A stretch of 64,000 bases of DNA from Pseudomonas rhizoryzae (GCF_005250615.1 NZ_SULM01000009.1:1-64000), one strand, 5' to 3'. Numbered from the stretch's first letter, positions 35,134 to 45,036 are shown. The notes: generated by a model from the sequence alone, not told the origin. Program-made: numbers and translations.

Positions 35134-35787
35134 GTGAAAAACCTAGCCGCTCTGCTCTGCCTGCTCCTGCTCGCCGGTTGCGCCGCCTTTCCGGGTGACG
35201 AACTTTCCTCTCAACCCTTCCGCGCCCCTGCCAACGAGCAACAGCATCGCCCCAACATTCTGGTGGAATTCAACTTCTATCGCGGTGAAGCCCAGGACAA
35301 GGACGCCACCTCCATCGCCGTGGCCCGTGAAGGCTTGAAGCCCACGTTGCGCCAGGTGCTCGAGCGCTCCGGCCTCTTCGACCGTATCACCCTGGTACCG
35401 GCAATCGGCCAACCCGATGACGCCCTGCTCCGCCTGAAGCTCTACAACAGCACCTCCTACGCCGCTGCCATCGCCAGCGGCATGATCACCGGCGCCACCT
35501 TCTTTCTCGTTCCGGGTACGGCCAAGGACGATTACGTGTTGACCGCCGAATGGCTGCCACCGGGCAGCCAAACAGCCCTGCGCGCCAAGAATGCGGCTTC
35601 GGTACGCACCTGGATGGGCGTCTGGTTCCTGCCGCTGGCCGCCAGCCATTCGGCCGGTACCGCCATCGAAGAAACCTTCCGTCGCCAGCTCAACGACGTC
35701 TTGAAACAGCTGCAGGCCAGCGGCGCGTTCGCTGACCGCTCCTCGGCTCAGGGGAACGGCGAAACACCGGCCCAGGTCACACCTTGA
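35134..35787 (+). CDS. Uncharacterised lipoprotein
   Basis: A 217-residue protein with a lipoprotein signal (MKNLAALLCLLLLAGCAAF; lipobox LAGC), so probably lipid-anchored in the envelope. The mature part has VEFNFYRGE near its start, a central hydrophobic stretch (AAAIASGMITGATFFLVPG) and a C-terminal helix. I do not recognise the family. Start GTG 35134 has GAGG eight bases upstream; GTG 35125 is possible. A 49-codon gene follows after 26 bases. Confidence 0.75.
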   Translation: MKNLAALLCLLLLAGCAAFPGDELSSQPFRAPANEQQHRPNILVEFNFYRGEAQDKDATSIAVAREGLKPTLRQVLERSGLFDRITLVPAIGQPDDALLRLKLYNSTSYAAAIASGMITGATFFLVPGTAKDDYVLTAEWLPPGSQTALRAKNAASVRTWMGVWFLPLAASHSAGTAIEETFRRQLNDVLKQLQASGAFADRSSAQGNGETPAQVTP

Positions 35788-35813
35788 CCGGTAATCACGC
35801 AGACGAGGATTCC

Positions 35814-35963
35814 ATGGCCGAAGAACAGCGCAAAGCCGACGAACGTAAACTGCCCAAGGATGAGAAGCCCCTGCGCAGTGAGCACGCCAAGACCGATGAC
35901 GGACGTGATCCGCCTTCGCCCAACAGTCCGGACCGTACCAAGGACGCCACGGGCTACAACTGA
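35814..35963 (+). CDS. 49-residue charged small protein
   Basis: ATG 35814 has GAGGA five bases upstream and opens a 49-codon frame ending at TGA 35961-35963, directly before a terminator. The product (MAEEQRKADERKLPKDEK..., ending RTKDATGYN) is very rich in Asp, Glu, Lys and Arg and contains PPSPNSP; it should be disordered and cytoplasmic. No known family. The good ribosome site and terminator argue for a real gene, probably in an operon with the lipoprotein. Confidence 0.65.
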   Translation: MAEEQRKADERKLPKDEKPLRSEHAKTDDGRDPPSPNSPDRTKDATGYN

Positions 35964-35977
35964 TCCCGCGCTTTTTC

Positions 35978-36003
35978 GAAACGACCGCACTAGCGGTCGT
36001 TTC
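35978..36003 (+). terminator. Terminator after the 49-residue protein gene
   Basis: GAAACGACCGC / GCGGTCGTTTC perfect stem with a four-base loop, ending in a T-rich tract, 14 bases past the stop. Confidence 0.85.
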
Positions 36004-36131
36004 TTTAACTGAGCCACGCCCAGAGGGGTTGGCTCGGCACTCCCTCCTTACTGCATAATGCCCACACTCCGACGTCTATCGGCCCCTTTTCTCTTCAACT
36101 AGGCCGGTACCCTGCCAAGGTGTGTGTCCCG

Positions 36132-37592
36132 ATGCGAAATCCCTTCCGTTCCCTGGGCCTGCTGCTGAGTTGCTGCGCCCTGGGTTTTGCCCTGCCCGTC
36201 CATGCCGATACGTCCTTCCTGCCGCCACGGATCGACAAGGCCATGCAAACCAACAAGATCCCCGACAGCGACCTGTCACTGGTGATGCTGCCGCTCGATG
36301 GCCCGGGTGAGAACGACTACTACAATGCCGACGTCTCGGTGAATCCGGCCTCGACCATGAAGCTGATCACCACCTATGCCGCTCTGGAGCTGCTGGGGCC
36401 CACCTACCAGTGGAAGACCGAGTTCTATACCGATGGCACCGTGCATAACGGCATTCTCAACGGCAATCTCTATCTGAAGGGCGGTGGCGATCCCAAGCTG
36501 AACATGGAGCGGCTGTGGCTGCTCATGCGGGATCTGCGCGCCAACGGCGTATTGGAAGTCACTGGCGACCTGGTCCTGGATCGCGGCCGCTTCGTGAAAC
36601 CCAACCTGCCGGCCTTCAACGACGATGGCGACGACGAAAACAAGACCTTCCTGGTGGGTCCCGACTCGCTGATGGTCAACCTCAAGTCGGTGCGCATGGT
36701 GGTGCGCTCGGCGGATGGCCGGGTCAGCGTTTCCATGGACCCGCCGCTGACCAACGTCAACATCGACAACCAGATGCGCGCGACCGGCAAGAGCGGTTGT
36801 CCGGCCTGGCCGGACGTACGCTTCAACCCGGTACCCCAGGCCGATGGCAGCACCAGCCTGGTGGTCAGCGGTCAACTGCCGGATGGCTGCAACGCCCAGA
36901 GCTATCTGTCGCTGCTCGATCATCCCGCCTACACCGCCGGTGCGGTCAGGGCCATCTGGCAGGAGCTCGGCGGCACCATCAAGGGCCGCACCCGTGAAGG
37001 CAGCGTACCGCGCAACGCCGAGCTGCTGGCGCGGGCCTTCTCGCCCGACCTGGTCGAGATCATTCGCGACATCAACAAGTACAGCAACAACACCATGGCG
37101 CAGCAGCTGTTCCTCTCCATCGGTGCGCAATTCCGCACCTCGGCGGATGCGGACGATGGCAAGGCGGCGCTGCGGGTGATTCGCCAGTGGCTGGCGCGCA
37201 AGGGCATCAATGCCAGTCACCTGATCATGGAGAACGGTTCGGGCCTGTCGCGCACGGAGCGCGTCAGCGCTCGCGAGATGGCGGAGATCCTTAGAGCGGC
37301 CTGGCAGAGTCCGTACGCACCGGAGTTCATCTCCTCCCTGCCGCTGGCAGGCATGGATGGCACCCTGCGCAAGCGCATGAAGAATTCGCCGCTGACCGGC
37401 CAGGCGCACATGAAGACCGGCACCCTGAACAACGTACGGGCGCTGGCGGGCTTCGTCAGGGATGCGAACGCGCGCAGCTGGGTAGTGGTCGCCATCCTCA
37501 ACAGCAACCGCCCCTGGGGTGCTTCGTCCATCCTCGACGAAGTGGTCCTGGACCTCTACCAGCGCAGTCGCCAGGACGGCGCGGCCAACTGA
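36132..37592 (+). CDS. dacB: D-alanyl-D-alanine carboxypeptidase/endopeptidase (PBP4 type)
   Basis: A 486-residue class C low-molecular-weight penicillin-binding protein. A cleavable signal peptide (about residues 1-25, ALPVHA) is followed by active-site Ser74 in STMK, SNN as the SxN motif and KTG near residue 417. A large insertion between motifs 1 and 2 is typical of PBP4. It trims peptidoglycan stem peptides and cross-links in the periplasm. ATG 36132 is preferred over GTG 36120, although the ribosome site (AAGG) is distant. A long terminator follows. Confidence 0.92.
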   Translation: MRNPFRSLGLLLSCCALGFALPVHADTSFLPPRIDKAMQTNKIPDSDLSLVMLPLDGPGENDYYNADVSVNPASTMKLITTYAALELLGPTYQWKTEFYTDGTVHNGILNGNLYLKGGGDPKLNMERLWLLMRDLRANGVLEVTGDLVLDRGRFVKPNLPAFNDDGDDENKTFLVGPDSLMVNLKSVRMVVRSADGRVSVSMDPPLTNVNIDNQMRATGKSGCPAWPDVRFNPVPQADGSTSLVVSGQLPDGCNAQSYLSLLDHPAYTAGAVRAIWQELGGTIKGRTREGSVPRNAELLARAFSPDLVEIIRDINKYSNNTMAQQLFLSIGAQFRTSADADDGKAALRVIRQWLARKGINASHLIMENGSGLSRTERVSAREMAEILRAAWQSPYAPEFISSLPLAGMDGTLRKRMKNSPLTGQAHMKTGTLNNVRALAGFVRDANARSWVVVAILNSNRPWGASSILDEVVLDLYQRSRQDGAAN

Positions 37593-37599
37593 GCCAAAA

Positions 37600-37640
37600 A
37601 ACAAAACCGGAGTCTGCTCACGCAGACTCCGGTTTTGTTT
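37600..37640. terminator. Bidirectional-type terminator after dacB
   Basis: A long perfect stem (AAACAAAACCGGAGTCTGC and its complement) with a four-base loop, A-rich on the left and T-rich on the right. Confidence 0.9.
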
Positions 37641-37738
37641 ACATCACTCGGCAAGGCAGGCCGTAGCGCTGAAGTTACCCTGATGCACCGCTATGGGCAA
37701 GAACTTTGTCTAGGGCACCATTTCGGGGCATTTTCAGG

Positions 37739-37897
37739 CTAGATCATGCCGAGCAGGAGTAGCACCAGCAGCACGACCAGGATGGCGCCGACAATGCCGG
37801 ACGGGCCGTAGCCCCAGCTGCGCGAATGAGGAAACACCGGAAGTCCGCCGATGAGCAGGACCAGCAGCACCAGAACCAGGATGGTCGAAAGAGTCAT
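37739..37897 (-). CDS. DUF3309 small membrane protein
   Basis: A 52-residue protein consisting of two hydrophobic segments around PVFPHSRSWGYGPSG, the conserved centre of DUF3309. It starts MTLSTILVLVLLVLL. ATG 37897 is chosen because the longer frame to 37945 adds a non-hydrophobic extension. Probably an inner-membrane protein of unknown role, often stress-linked in the family. It stands alone between the dacB and actP terminators. Confidence 0.85.
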   Translation of the reverse strand: MTLSTILVLVLLVLLIGGLPVFPHSRSWGYGPSGIVGAILVVLLVLLLLGMI

Positions 37898-38055
37898 CTG
37901 CCATTCTCCATGAAGTCCAAAGATCGGCCGACGTCGTAACACCACGATACGAAGCGACGGGCTTAATCAATGGACCTGCGTTCCGGGTAGAAAAATCCCG
38001 GTGCGCCAAGCTAGGCGTGGAATCCTCGACCGCTGCTCCTTTCCCGCTCAATGAA

Positions 38056-38087
38056 AAAGCCCGGATCGATGACTCGATCCGGGCTTT
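38056..38087. terminator. Terminator of the yjcH-actP operon
   Basis: AAAGCCCGGATCGA / TCGATCCGGGCTTT stem, four-base loop, and TTTTT on the minus strand, 18 bases past the actP stop. Confidence 0.9.
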
Positions 38088-38105
38088 GTCCTACCGCCTA
38101 AGCTA

Positions 38106-39761
38106 TCAGTGCGCGACGGCGCCGCTGGCACCCAGACCGGTCTGGGATCTTACGAACTGCGGATAGAAGCGTGCACGCTCTTCCTCGCCCGCCGCCGACT
38201 TGTCGGTGATGGAGAAGAACCAGATACCGATGAAGGCCACGGCGATGGAGAACAGCGCCGGATACTCATAGGGGTAGATCGGCTTGGCATGACCGAGGAT
38301 GGTCACCCAGATGGTCGGGCCGAGCACCATCAGGGCCACCGCGGTGATCAGGCCGAGCCAGCCACCGATCATGGCACCCCGGGTGGTCAGACGCTTCCAG
38401 TACATCGAGAGCAGCAGGATGGGGAAGTTGCAGCTGGCGGCGATGGAGAACGCCAGGCCCACCATGAAGGCGATGTTCTGCTTCTCGAAAAGGATACCCA
38501 GGGCGATGGCGACGACGCCCAGCGCTACCGTGGTCATCTTGGAGACGCGGATCTCGTCCTTCTCGTTGGCGTGGCCCTTCTTGATCACGCTGGCGTAGAG
38601 GTCATGGGACACCGCCGAAGCGCCGGCCAGGGTGAGGCCAGCCACCACCGCCAGGATGGTGGCGAAGGCCACCGCCGAGATGAAGCCCAGGAAGATGCTG
38701 CCGCCCACGGCATTGGCCAGGTGCACCGCCGCCATGTTGTTACCACCCAGCAAGGCGCCGGCGGCGTCCTTGAAGGCCGGATTGGTGCTGACCAGCAGGA
38801 TGGCACCGAAGCCGATGATGAAGGTGAGGATGTAGAAGTAGCCGATGAAGCCGGTCGCGTAGAACACGCTCTTGCGGGCTTCCTTGGCGTCGCTGACGGT
38901 GAAGAAGCGCATCAGGATGTGCGGCAGGCCGGCAGTACCGAACATCAGCGCCAGACCCAGGGAGAAGGCAGAGATCGGATCCTTCACCAGGCCACCGGGG
39001 CTCATGATGGCTTCGCCCTTGGGATGCACGGCGATGGCTTCGGCGAACAGCCGGTTGAAGTCGAACCCGACGTGCTTCATCACCATGAAGGCCATGAAGC
39101 TGGCACCGGACAGCAGCAGCACCGCCTTGATGATCTGCACCCAGGTGGTGGCCAGCATGCCGCCGAAGAGCACATAGAGCACCATGAGGATGCCTACCAG
39201 CACCACGGCGACGTTGTAATCGAGGCCGAACAGCAGCTGGATCAGCTTGCCGGCACCGACCATCTGGGCGATCAGGTAGAGGGCGACCACTACCAAAGAG
39301 CCACAGGCGGACAGGGTCCGGATGTCCTTTTGCTTGAGGCGATAGGACGCCACATCGGCGAAGGTGTACTTGCCCAGGTTGCGCAGGCGCTCGGCGATCA
39401 GGAACAGGATGATCGGCCAGCCCACCAGGAAGCCGATGGAGTAGATCAGGCCGTCATAGCCCGAGCTGAACACCAGCGCGGAAATACCCAGGAAGGAAGC
39501 CGCCGACATGTAGTCGCCGGCGATCGCCAGGCCGTTCTGGAAGCCGGTGATACGACCGCCCGCCGCGTAGTAGTCCGCCGCCGAGCGATTGCGCTTGGAG
39601 GCCCAGTAGGTGATGCCCAGGGTGGCCCCGACGAAGGCCACGAACATGAGGATGGCATGCACGTTCAACGGCTGGCGCTGCACCGCGCCGCTGATGGCAT
39701 CGGCAGCCCAGAGTGACGGCGCGAGCGCGAGCAGCCCGGTGGCTACGAGTAGACGTCTCAT
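38106..39761 (-). CDS. actP: Cation/acetate symporter ActP
   Basis: A 551-residue sodium:solute symporter with a cleavable-looking N-terminal hydrophobic segment (ending APSLWAAD) and about 13 further helices. [26 protein letters not shown] and the [12 protein letters not shown] motif are ActP hallmarks. It imports acetate and other short monocarboxylates with a cation. It overlaps yjcH by four bases (ATGA). Regulation by the CrbS/MxtR-like kinase at 20765 and by Crc through the motif before yjcH is inferred from other Pseudomonas and Vibrio. Confidence 0.95.
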   Translation of the reverse strand: MRRLLVATGLLALAPSLWAADAISGAVQRQPLNVHAILMFVAFVGATLGITYWASKRNRSAADYYAAGGRITGFQNGLAIAGDYMSAASFLGISALVFSSGYDGLIYSIGFLVGWPIILFLIAERLRNLGKYTFADVASYRLKQKDIRTLSACGSLVVVALYLIAQMVGAGKLIQLLFGLDYNVAVVLVGILMVLYVLFGGMLATTWVQIIKAVLLLSGASFMAFMVMKHVGFDFNRLFAEAIAVHPKGEAIMSPGGLVKDPISAFSLGLALMFGTAGLPHILMRFFTVSDAKEARKSVFYATGFIGYFYILTFIIGFGAILLVSTNPAFKDAAGALLGGNNMAAVHLANAVGGSIFLGFISAVAFATILAVVAGLTLAGASAVSHDLYASVIKKGHANEKDEIRVSKMTTVALGVVAIALGILFEKQNIAFMVGLAFSIAASCNFPILLLSMYWKRLTTRGAMIGGWLGLITAVALMVLGPTIWVTILGHAKPIYPYEYPALFSIAVAFIGIWFFSITDKSAAGEEERARFYPQFVRSQTGLGASGAVAH

Positions 39762-40069
39762 ACCTGCACCTCCCGCAGAATTTCCTGGTTGAGCCGATCG
39801 AACTCGCCATTGGCCCGCCGTACATAGATGCCGGTCAGGATGAAGGCCGAGAGGATCAGGCCGACGCCCAGCGGAATCCCCCAGGTCATGGCCGTCTCCG
39901 CATGGATGCGGGTGCCGAGGACCTTGGGCGCGAAGGCGATCAGGAGGATGAAGGCGGCGTAGAGCCCGAGCATGATGGCGGAGAGCGTCCAGGCGAATCG
40001 CTCGCGCTTGGCCACCAGTTCTTTGAAACGCGGACTGGCTTCAATCCGCCGGTAGGTGCTGTCGTTCAT
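39758..40069 (-). CDS. yjcH: DUF485 inner-membrane protein YjcH
   Basis: A 103-residue protein with two membrane helices (about residues 25-48 and 61-82) and the DUF485 N-terminus with [13 protein letters not shown]. It is the usual partner of ActP, encoded directly upstream and overlapping it. Exact role is unknown. AACAACAAT lies between the GGAAC ribosome-site region and the ATG. Confidence 0.93.
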   Translation of the reverse strand: MNDSTYRRIEASPRFKELVAKRERFAWTLSAIMLGLYAAFILLIAFAPKVLGTRIHAETAMTWGIPLGVGLILSAFILTGIYVRRANGEFDRLNQEILREVQV

Positions 40070-40071
40070 TA

Positions 40072-40079
40072 TTGTTGTT
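40072..40079 (-). promoter_or_regulatory. AACAACAA (Crc/Hfq-type CA motif) before yjcH-actP
   Basis: Minus-strand AACAACAA ends two bases before the yjcH ATG and directly follows GG of the ribosome site, so bound Hfq/Crc would cover the initiation region. Confidence 0.6.
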
Positions 40080-40174
40080 CCTTACAGCGTGACGGGAGCG
40101 TCGAGCTCTACTCTAGGCCCGCCCCGTGCAGCTTCCAGACGACTTTAGTCGTAACGACCCGACCCGGCGTTGGC

Positions 40175-41077
40175 TCAGTAATCCCAGATCCGTCGCCAGC
40201 CAGCCAACGGCTGGTGCCCCTCGGCATCGATCACCGAGACGCTGGCCGTCATGCCGGCGCTCAGGTGAACCTCCGGCGGCACCTCCAGCAGTTCGATGCG
40301 TACCGGAATGCGTTGCGCCAGACGCACCCAGTTGAAGGTCGGCGCGACCTTGGCCAGCAACAGGGCATTGTCCGTGTCATTCAGATCGGCGATGCCGCTG
40401 CTGATGCTCTGCACCCTGCCCTGCAGGGGTTCGGAACGATTCATCAGGCGGACCCGCACCGCGTCGCCGGGATGGATGTGCGGGATCTTGGTCTCCTCGA
40501 AATAGGCCAGTACGTAGAAGGACCGGGTATCGACCAGTGCCGTGACCGCCTGGCCGCTACGCACATAGTTGCCCTGGGCGAATTGCAGATTGGTGATCCG
40601 TCCTTCGCGGGGAGCCAGGACCCGGCTGCGATCCAGGTTGATCTGCGCCAGGTGGACGTCGCTCAGCGCCTCCTGGTACTGGCTACGGGCGATGGCCACG
40701 TTGACCTGGGCGGTTTCGCGATCCTCGGCGCTGATGGCGCTGGTGCCCAGGCGCTCGCGCCGAGCCGCCTCGCTCTCACGCTGGCGCAGTTGCTCCTGGC
40801 GGGTGGCGGCCACGGCCTGGGCATGGGCCAGCTCGGCCTGGTAGCGCTCCTGGTCGATCTGCAGCAGCAGGTCGCCCTGGTGCACCAATTGGTTGTCCTG
40901 GACCGCCAGGCGCGTGACCCAGCCGGAGACGTCGGGCGCGATCACCACCACGTCGGCACGGATGCGCGCATCGCGCGTCCAGGGCGTGTAGAGATAGAAG
41001 TGCCAGAGCCAGGTACCGGCCAGCACGGCCAGCAACACCACCAGCAGAGTCAGGGCCACGCGCAGGGCTTTGGGCAT
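40175..41077 (-). CDS. HlyD-type membrane fusion protein (AaeA-like)
   Basis: A 300-residue periplasmic adaptor. One N-terminal membrane anchor (residues about 7-27), a biotinyl-lipoyl-like hairpin (APDVSGWVTRLAVQDNQLVHQGDLLLQID), an alpha-helical hairpin and a barrel (GRITNLQFAQGNYVRSGQ). It is the third gene after FUSC and DUF1656 proteins, the set known as aaeB-aaeX-aaeA, which exports hydroxylated aromatic acids in E. coli. The substrate here is unproven, but the ferulate/vanillate island makes aromatic acids plausible. Confidence 0.88.
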   Translation of the reverse strand: MPKALRVALTLLVVLLAVLAGTWLWHFYLYTPWTRDARIRADVVVIAPDVSGWVTRLAVQDNQLVHQGDLLLQIDQERYQAELAHAQAVAATRQEQLRQRESEAARRERLGTSAISAEDRETAQVNVAIARSQYQEALSDVHLAQINLDRSRVLAPREGRITNLQFAQGNYVRSGQAVTALVDTRSFYVLAYFEETKIPHIHPGDAVRVRLMNRSEPLQGRVQSISSGIADLNDTDNALLLAKVAPTFNWVRLAQRIPVRIELLEVPPEVHLSAGMTASVSVIDAEGHQPLAGWRRIWDY

Positions 41078-41107
41078 CGTCGTCGTTCCTTGCAGCGGAT
41101 ACTTAAA

Positions 41108-41311
41108 TCAGGTGGCGAGCAGGCCGACGATCCCGGCCAGCCAGAGAACAAAGAGGGCACAGGCGAACAGGGTGTCGTGCCAGAGGTAACGCATCAGGCC
41201 ACTCCATTGCAGCAACCACAGCGACAAGGCCGTCGGTACCAGGGCCAACAAGCAATAGATCAGCAGGGGACTGACATAGACCCCGCCCAGCGACCACTCA
41301 TGCAGATACAC
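41108..41311 (-). CDS. DUF1656 small membrane protein (AaeX-like)
   Basis: A 67-residue protein with two hydrophobic segments, starting MYLHEWSLGGVYVSPLL, typical of DUF1656/AaeX. It overlaps the 3' end of the FUSC gene by 14 bases and precedes the HlyD gene by 30. Likely part of the efflux assembly. Confidence 0.9.
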   Translation of the reverse strand: MYLHEWSLGGVYVSPLLIYCLLALVPTALSLWLLQWSGLMRYLWHDTLFACALFVLWLAGIVGLLAT

Positions 41312-43319
41312 TGCTCGCCTCCCGTTCCAGACAGAAACTACGCCAGGTTTGCTGGAGCTGCCCTACCGCGCTCCAGGCCAGCCGATTGGACTCGCCATCC
41401 GCGGCTTCGATCAAGGCGTGGCGCAGGTGCTCTCCCACGTCGTCCAGCCGATTCGGCTGGAGACCGTCCGCCCCCACGGCCAGGCTCTCGGCAAAACGCC
41501 CGAGAAAGGCCTCCTGCGCGCTTCTGAGCTCGCCCTTGGTCTGGGCCAGGCAGGCGCGCAGATGCAGGAGCTCATTGCCCAGATCCAAGGCGAGCAAGCC
41601 CAGCGCCCAGCGATGCCGCTCATGGGATGGCAACAGGTCGATGTGGCGCGCCAATAACAGCAGACGGTCGGCCATGCGCCCGCCGAACCAGGGTTCGGCA
41701 GTGCGCAGCGGCAGCGACGTCAGCCGCTGCAGGTCATAGAGCGTGGCTTCGAGGATGCGTTTGGTGGTCCGGCGTGGCGCGCTCAAGGTGAACAGCCGAA
41801 ACATCAGCACCGCCCAGCCCACACCGATCAACAAGCCGAGTTCCGTATTGAGCAAGGCATCCAGCTCGGTCACGCTCTCGTTCCGGGGTACGGTCAGCGA
41901 CAGCAGGAACAGCGCGAAGGCGGTCGCCGTCCCTCTACCCGCCAGCGGACCGGCCATACCCAAGGTGGCGAAGAACAAGGGTCCGCCCAGCACCAGGCAC
42001 AGCAAGGGAAAGCTATTGGCCTGCGGCACCAGGAGCTGCGAGAGAAGAATCGCAAGCAGGCACGCGTAGAAAATCCCCCGCATAAAACCCAGGCCCACGG
42101 CGAAGGCGTTGTCACGATTGGCGAACAGGCTGCAGACCACACCGGCAATGAGCATGGCACCGGGTCCCGCCGACCAGGCGCTACCCAGCCAGAACAGGCC
42201 GAGCCCGAGCAACGAACCGGCACTGCGCAGACCGTAGAGCAACGCCGTCTGCACGTCTCTATGATGGGCCAGGGCGGAAGGCGCGGCCGCCTCCAGCCGG
42301 GTGGTGTCGACGCTTTCCAGCGATTGGCGCGCGATGGCGATCTTGTCCAGCAAGATTGCCAGGCGCGCCAGCAGATAGCGCTGGTCGCTATCCAGCGGGG
42401 CCTCGGCGACCGCCTCGCGCAGCTTTTGCGTGAGCGCAGCGAGCGGTTCGGCATGTGGCTCGTCGAGGGCCGTGAGCACCGCCTCCAGCCACGGCTGGAC
42501 GAGTGGACGCTGCGACTCGTCGAGATTGCGCACCTGACGAGCCGCGCCACGTGCGGTGCGTAAGACGCCGAGCAGGTCCCGCGACAGCAGGCGCAAGGCG
42601 CGGGCCCGCTGGCGCCCCCGATACCCTTCGAACCAGGCATGGTCGCGTTGCGAATCGATGGCGACCATCTGGCCCAGCAGTGCCAACAGGCCTTGCACGG
42701 CATTCTCCGTGCCCGCCAGCTCCGCCCGAGCGGCCGTCACCGCCTGGCGCCAGGTCCTGGTCGCCTCGACGAAGAGGTTCGCCTCGACCCGCTGCGGCCA
42801 GAACAGCGCATGCACCGCAGAGCCGACCAGCAACCCCAGACAGATCTCGGTGCAGCGGGCGATGGCATGGTCGAAGACCTCCAGCGGTTGGGCGATCGAC
42901 GGCAGGCAGATGATGGCCGCCGTATAGCCTGCCAGCACGAAGCCATAGGCGACATGGTTACGCAGCAGCGTCGAAGCCGCAGTGCAGAGGGCCAACCAAA
43001 GGGACAGGGCGAGGAGGAACAACCAGGGCGTCTGCGCGAACAGCGCCATTATCACCACTGCCATGCTGGTACCGACCAAGGTCCCCAAGAGGCGAAAAAG
43101 GCCCTTGGCCACGACCATGCCCGATAGCGGCTGAGACACCACGATCACCGTCATGCAGGCCCAGGACGGCTGTTCGAGATCGAAGCGATAGGCCAGCCAC
43201 AACGCGAGCCCCGCGGCGAACAGCGTCTTGCACGCGAACTGCAGCGCGGCGGAAGAAGGTGCGAGAAAAGCCGTCCAGGGTAGGCGCACGAGGATTACGG
43301 GTCCTTGGCAAACCTGCAT
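41298..43319 (-). CDS. FUSC-family efflux protein (AaeB-like)
   Basis: A 673-residue inner-membrane protein of the aromatic acid exporter family. Two clusters of about five to six helices (residues about 25-165 and 365-505) are separated by, and followed by, large soluble helical domains, and the EQPSWACMTVIVVSQP motif is diagnostic. First gene of the three-gene operon. The start at 43319 lacks a strong ribosome site; an in-frame GTG ten codons on is an alternative. Confidence 0.87.
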   Translation of the reverse strand: MQVCQGPVILVRLPWTAFLAPSSAALQFACKTLFAAGLALWLAYRFDLEQPSWACMTVIVVSQPLSGMVVAKGLFRLLGTLVGTSMAVVIMALFAQTPWLFLLALSLWLALCTAASTLLRNHVAYGFVLAGYTAAIICLPSIAQPLEVFDHAIARCTEICLGLLVGSAVHALFWPQRVEANLFVEATRTWRQAVTAARAELAGTENAVQGLLALLGQMVAIDSQRDHAWFEGYRGRQRARALRLLSRDLLGVLRTARGAARQVRNLDESQRPLVQPWLEAVLTALDEPHAEPLAALTQKLREAVAEAPLDSDQRYLLARLAILLDKIAIARQSLESVDTTRLEAAAPSALAHHRDVQTALLYGLRSAGSLLGLGLFWLGSAWSAGPGAMLIAGVVCSLFANRDNAFAVGLGFMRGIFYACLLAILLSQLLVPQANSFPLLCLVLGGPLFFATLGMAGPLAGRGTATAFALFLLSLTVPRNESVTELDALLNTELGLLIGVGWAVLMFRLFTLSAPRRTTKRILEATLYDLQRLTSLPLRTAEPWFGGRMADRLLLLARHIDLLPSHERHRWALGLLALDLGNELLHLRACLAQTKGELRSAQEAFLGRFAESLAVGADGLQPNRLDDVGEHLRHALIEAADGESNRLAWSAVGQLQQTWRSFCLEREASSVSA

Positions 43320-43358
43320 AGGCTACCCGTCTATTCCCGAAGTTCCAGCCTGGACCAA

Positions 43359-43384
43359 GAAAAAAGGCGACCCGGAGGTCGCCT
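43359..43384 (-). terminator. Terminator after dusC
   Basis: On the minus strand GGCGACC / GGTCGCC stem with a TTTTTT run. A second stem (ATGGAGGCA / TGCCTCCAT, 43406-43432) lies between it and the dusC stop. Confidence 0.9.
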
Positions 43385-43443
43385 GAAGTGCCTTGCGTGC
43401 TCGAGATGGAGGCAAGCCTTTGCTGCCTCCATGGGTACCCAGC

Positions 43444-44442
43444 CTAGGCCAGCCTGGATTCCACCTCTTGATCCAGATCAATGTCCACGGCATCCAGCGG
43501 CGCGAAGCCGAGCAGGACATCGATCAAGGCACAGGACGATTCGCGCCGGATCTGGGCGAACAACAGCTCCGCCTCCGGATAGCTGCGCGTCAACATGCCC
43601 AGCCACTGCTTGAGGCGCCCCGGCGCATAGCGTGGCGCCAGCTTGCGCCGGGCCAGCATCCAGAAGCGGCGCAGCAACTCCAGGATGGCCGGCCAGGCCA
43701 GCGGCTGTACGGCCTCGCCACGGGTCGCGGCAGCGATCTGCCGGGCCAGGTCAGGGCGTGACACCAGGCCCCGACCGAGCATCACCGAAGCCTGGCCACT
43801 GACGCTACGGCAGCGCTGGTAGTCCTCCAGGGTCCAGATCTCGCCATTGGCCAGCACCGGCACGGACACTCGGTCCGCCACCCGCGCCACCCACTCCCAG
43901 TGCGCCGGCGGCTTGTAGCCTTCGACCTTGGTCCGCGCATGGACCACCAGCTGAGCGGCACCGCCCTCGGCCAGCGCCTCGGCGCAGGCCAGGGCGGCAT
44001 TCGGGCCGTCGTAGCCCAGGCGCATCTTGGCGGTCACCGGAATATGCGCTGGCACGGCCTGGCGTACGCTCTCGACGATGCGATTGAGCAGTTCCGGCTC
44101 CTTGAGCAGTACAGCCCCACCCCGGGACTTGTTCACGGTCTTGGCCGGACAGCCGAAGTTGAGGTCGATCACCGGGGCGCCCAGGGTACAGGCGAAGGCG
44201 GCGTTGTCGGCCAGGCAGGCAGGATCGGACCCGAGCAGTTGCAGACGCAGCGGCGTACCCGCTGCGGTGCGCGAGCCACGGGCCAGCTCGGGGGCCAGCT
44301 TGGTGAAGGCGTTGGCCGGCAGCAGCCGGTCACAGACACGGATGAACTCGCTGACGCACCAGTCCACCCCACCGACCTCGGTGAGTAGTTCGCGAAGGAT
44401 GTCGTCGACGAGCCCCTCCATGGGGGCCAGAGCGATCTGCAT
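43444..44442 (-). CDS. dusC: tRNA-dihydrouridine(16) synthase
   Basis: A 332-residue FMN TIM-barrel enzyme that reduces uridine in the tRNA D-loop. [14 protein letters not shown], the catalytic cysteine in [20 protein letters not shown], and [18 protein letters not shown] are visible. The last agrees with the DusC subgroup (U16) rather than DusA or DusB. The start at 44442 is fixed by the [10 protein letters not shown] family start; upstream frame to 44571 overlaps the thioesterase gene. Confidence 0.92.
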   Translation of the reverse strand: MQIALAPMEGLVDDILRELLTEVGGVDWCVSEFIRVCDRLLPANAFTKLAPELARGSRTAAGTPLRLQLLGSDPACLADNAAFACTLGAPVIDLNFGCPAKTVNKSRGGAVLLKEPELLNRIVESVRQAVPAHIPVTAKMRLGYDGPNAALACAEALAEGGAAQLVVHARTKVEGYKPPAHWEWVARVADRVSVPVLANGEIWTLEDYQRCRSVSGQASVMLGRGLVSRPDLARQIAAATRGEAVQPLAWPAILELLRRFWMLARRKLAPRYAPGRLKQWLGMLTRSYPEAELLFAQIRRESSCALIDVLLGFAPLDAVDIDLDQEVESRLA

Positions 44443-44452
44443 GAGCGTTTTC

Positions 44453-44884
44453 CTAATCGGGCAAGGCCTGACCATAGCCGGCCAGGAATTCGGCCGGCAT
44501 GCGCCTTGGGCGGCCGCTGGAGAGCTCGATGCAGGCGAAGGTGGTAGTGGCGCGTACCAGGGTGGCGCCATCGGCCGGGCGCAGCAGCTGGAATTGGCGG
44601 GTCATGCGCAGACGCCGATCCCAGTCCACCAGCCAGGTGCCCAGCACCAATTCGTCGCCGAGGCGGGCGCTGGCCAGGTAATCGATCTCGTGGCGCACTA
44701 CCGCCATGGCCCGATCCAGGCGCTGGAAGGTGGCCAAGTCCAGGCCCAGGGCGCTGGAGTGCTGCCAGGCGCAGCGTTCGAGCCAGGCAACATAGACCGC
44801 GTTGTTGGCATGGCCGAGGCCGTCGATGTGCTCGGCCGTGACGGCCAGCGCCAGGGTATGGGGCTGGGGTCTGTCCCACTGCAT
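44453..44884 (-). CDS. Acyl-CoA thioesterase, hotdog fold (YbgC/FadM type)
   Basis: A 143-residue single hotdog domain with catalytic [18 protein letters not shown] (the D-x-[LMG]-x-H-x-N type motif). It hydrolyses an acyl-CoA; chain preference is unknown. A run GAGGTACGC precedes ATG 44884. It ends ten bases before dusC, so the two are probably one transcript. Confidence 0.88.
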   Translation of the reverse strand: MQWDRPQPHTLALAVTAEHIDGLGHANNAVYVAWLERCAWQHSSALGLDLATFQRLDRAMAVVRHEIDYLASARLGDELVLGTWLVDWDRRLRMTRQFQLLRPADGATLVRATTTFACIELSSGRPRRMPAEFLAGYGQALPD

Positions 44885-44922
44885 GATCGCGTACCTCCAA
44901 GCCAGGAAAACGGCCCAAACGA

Positions 44923-44952
44923 AAAAGGGCCTGCATCGCTGCAGGCCCTTTT
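44923..44952 (-). terminator. Terminator of the tRNA-Ser/Arg/Arg unit
   Basis: Thirteen-base perfect arms (AAAAGGGCCTGCA and complement) with a four-base loop and TTTTT on the minus strand, just past the last tRNA-Arg. Confidence 0.92.
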
Positions 44953-44959
44953 CACTTTT

Positions 44960-45036
44960 TGGCGCACTCGGGAGGATTCGAACCTCCGACCGCTCGGTTC
45001 GTAGCCGAGTACTCTATCCAGCTGAGCTACGAGTGC
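44960..45036 (-). tRNA. tRNA-Arg (anticodon ACG), copy 2
   Basis: A 77-base cloverleaf on the minus strand: acceptor GCACTCG / CGAGTGC, anticodon loop CTACGAA, GTTCGAATCC T-arm, encoded CCA. The same sequence as the copy at 45097. Confidence 0.97.

Noticed and set aside
38109-41527. Long plus-strand frames across actP and the efflux operon
   Set aside because: They mirror real minus-strand genes, have Gln/His/Gly-rich translations and lack ribosome sites.
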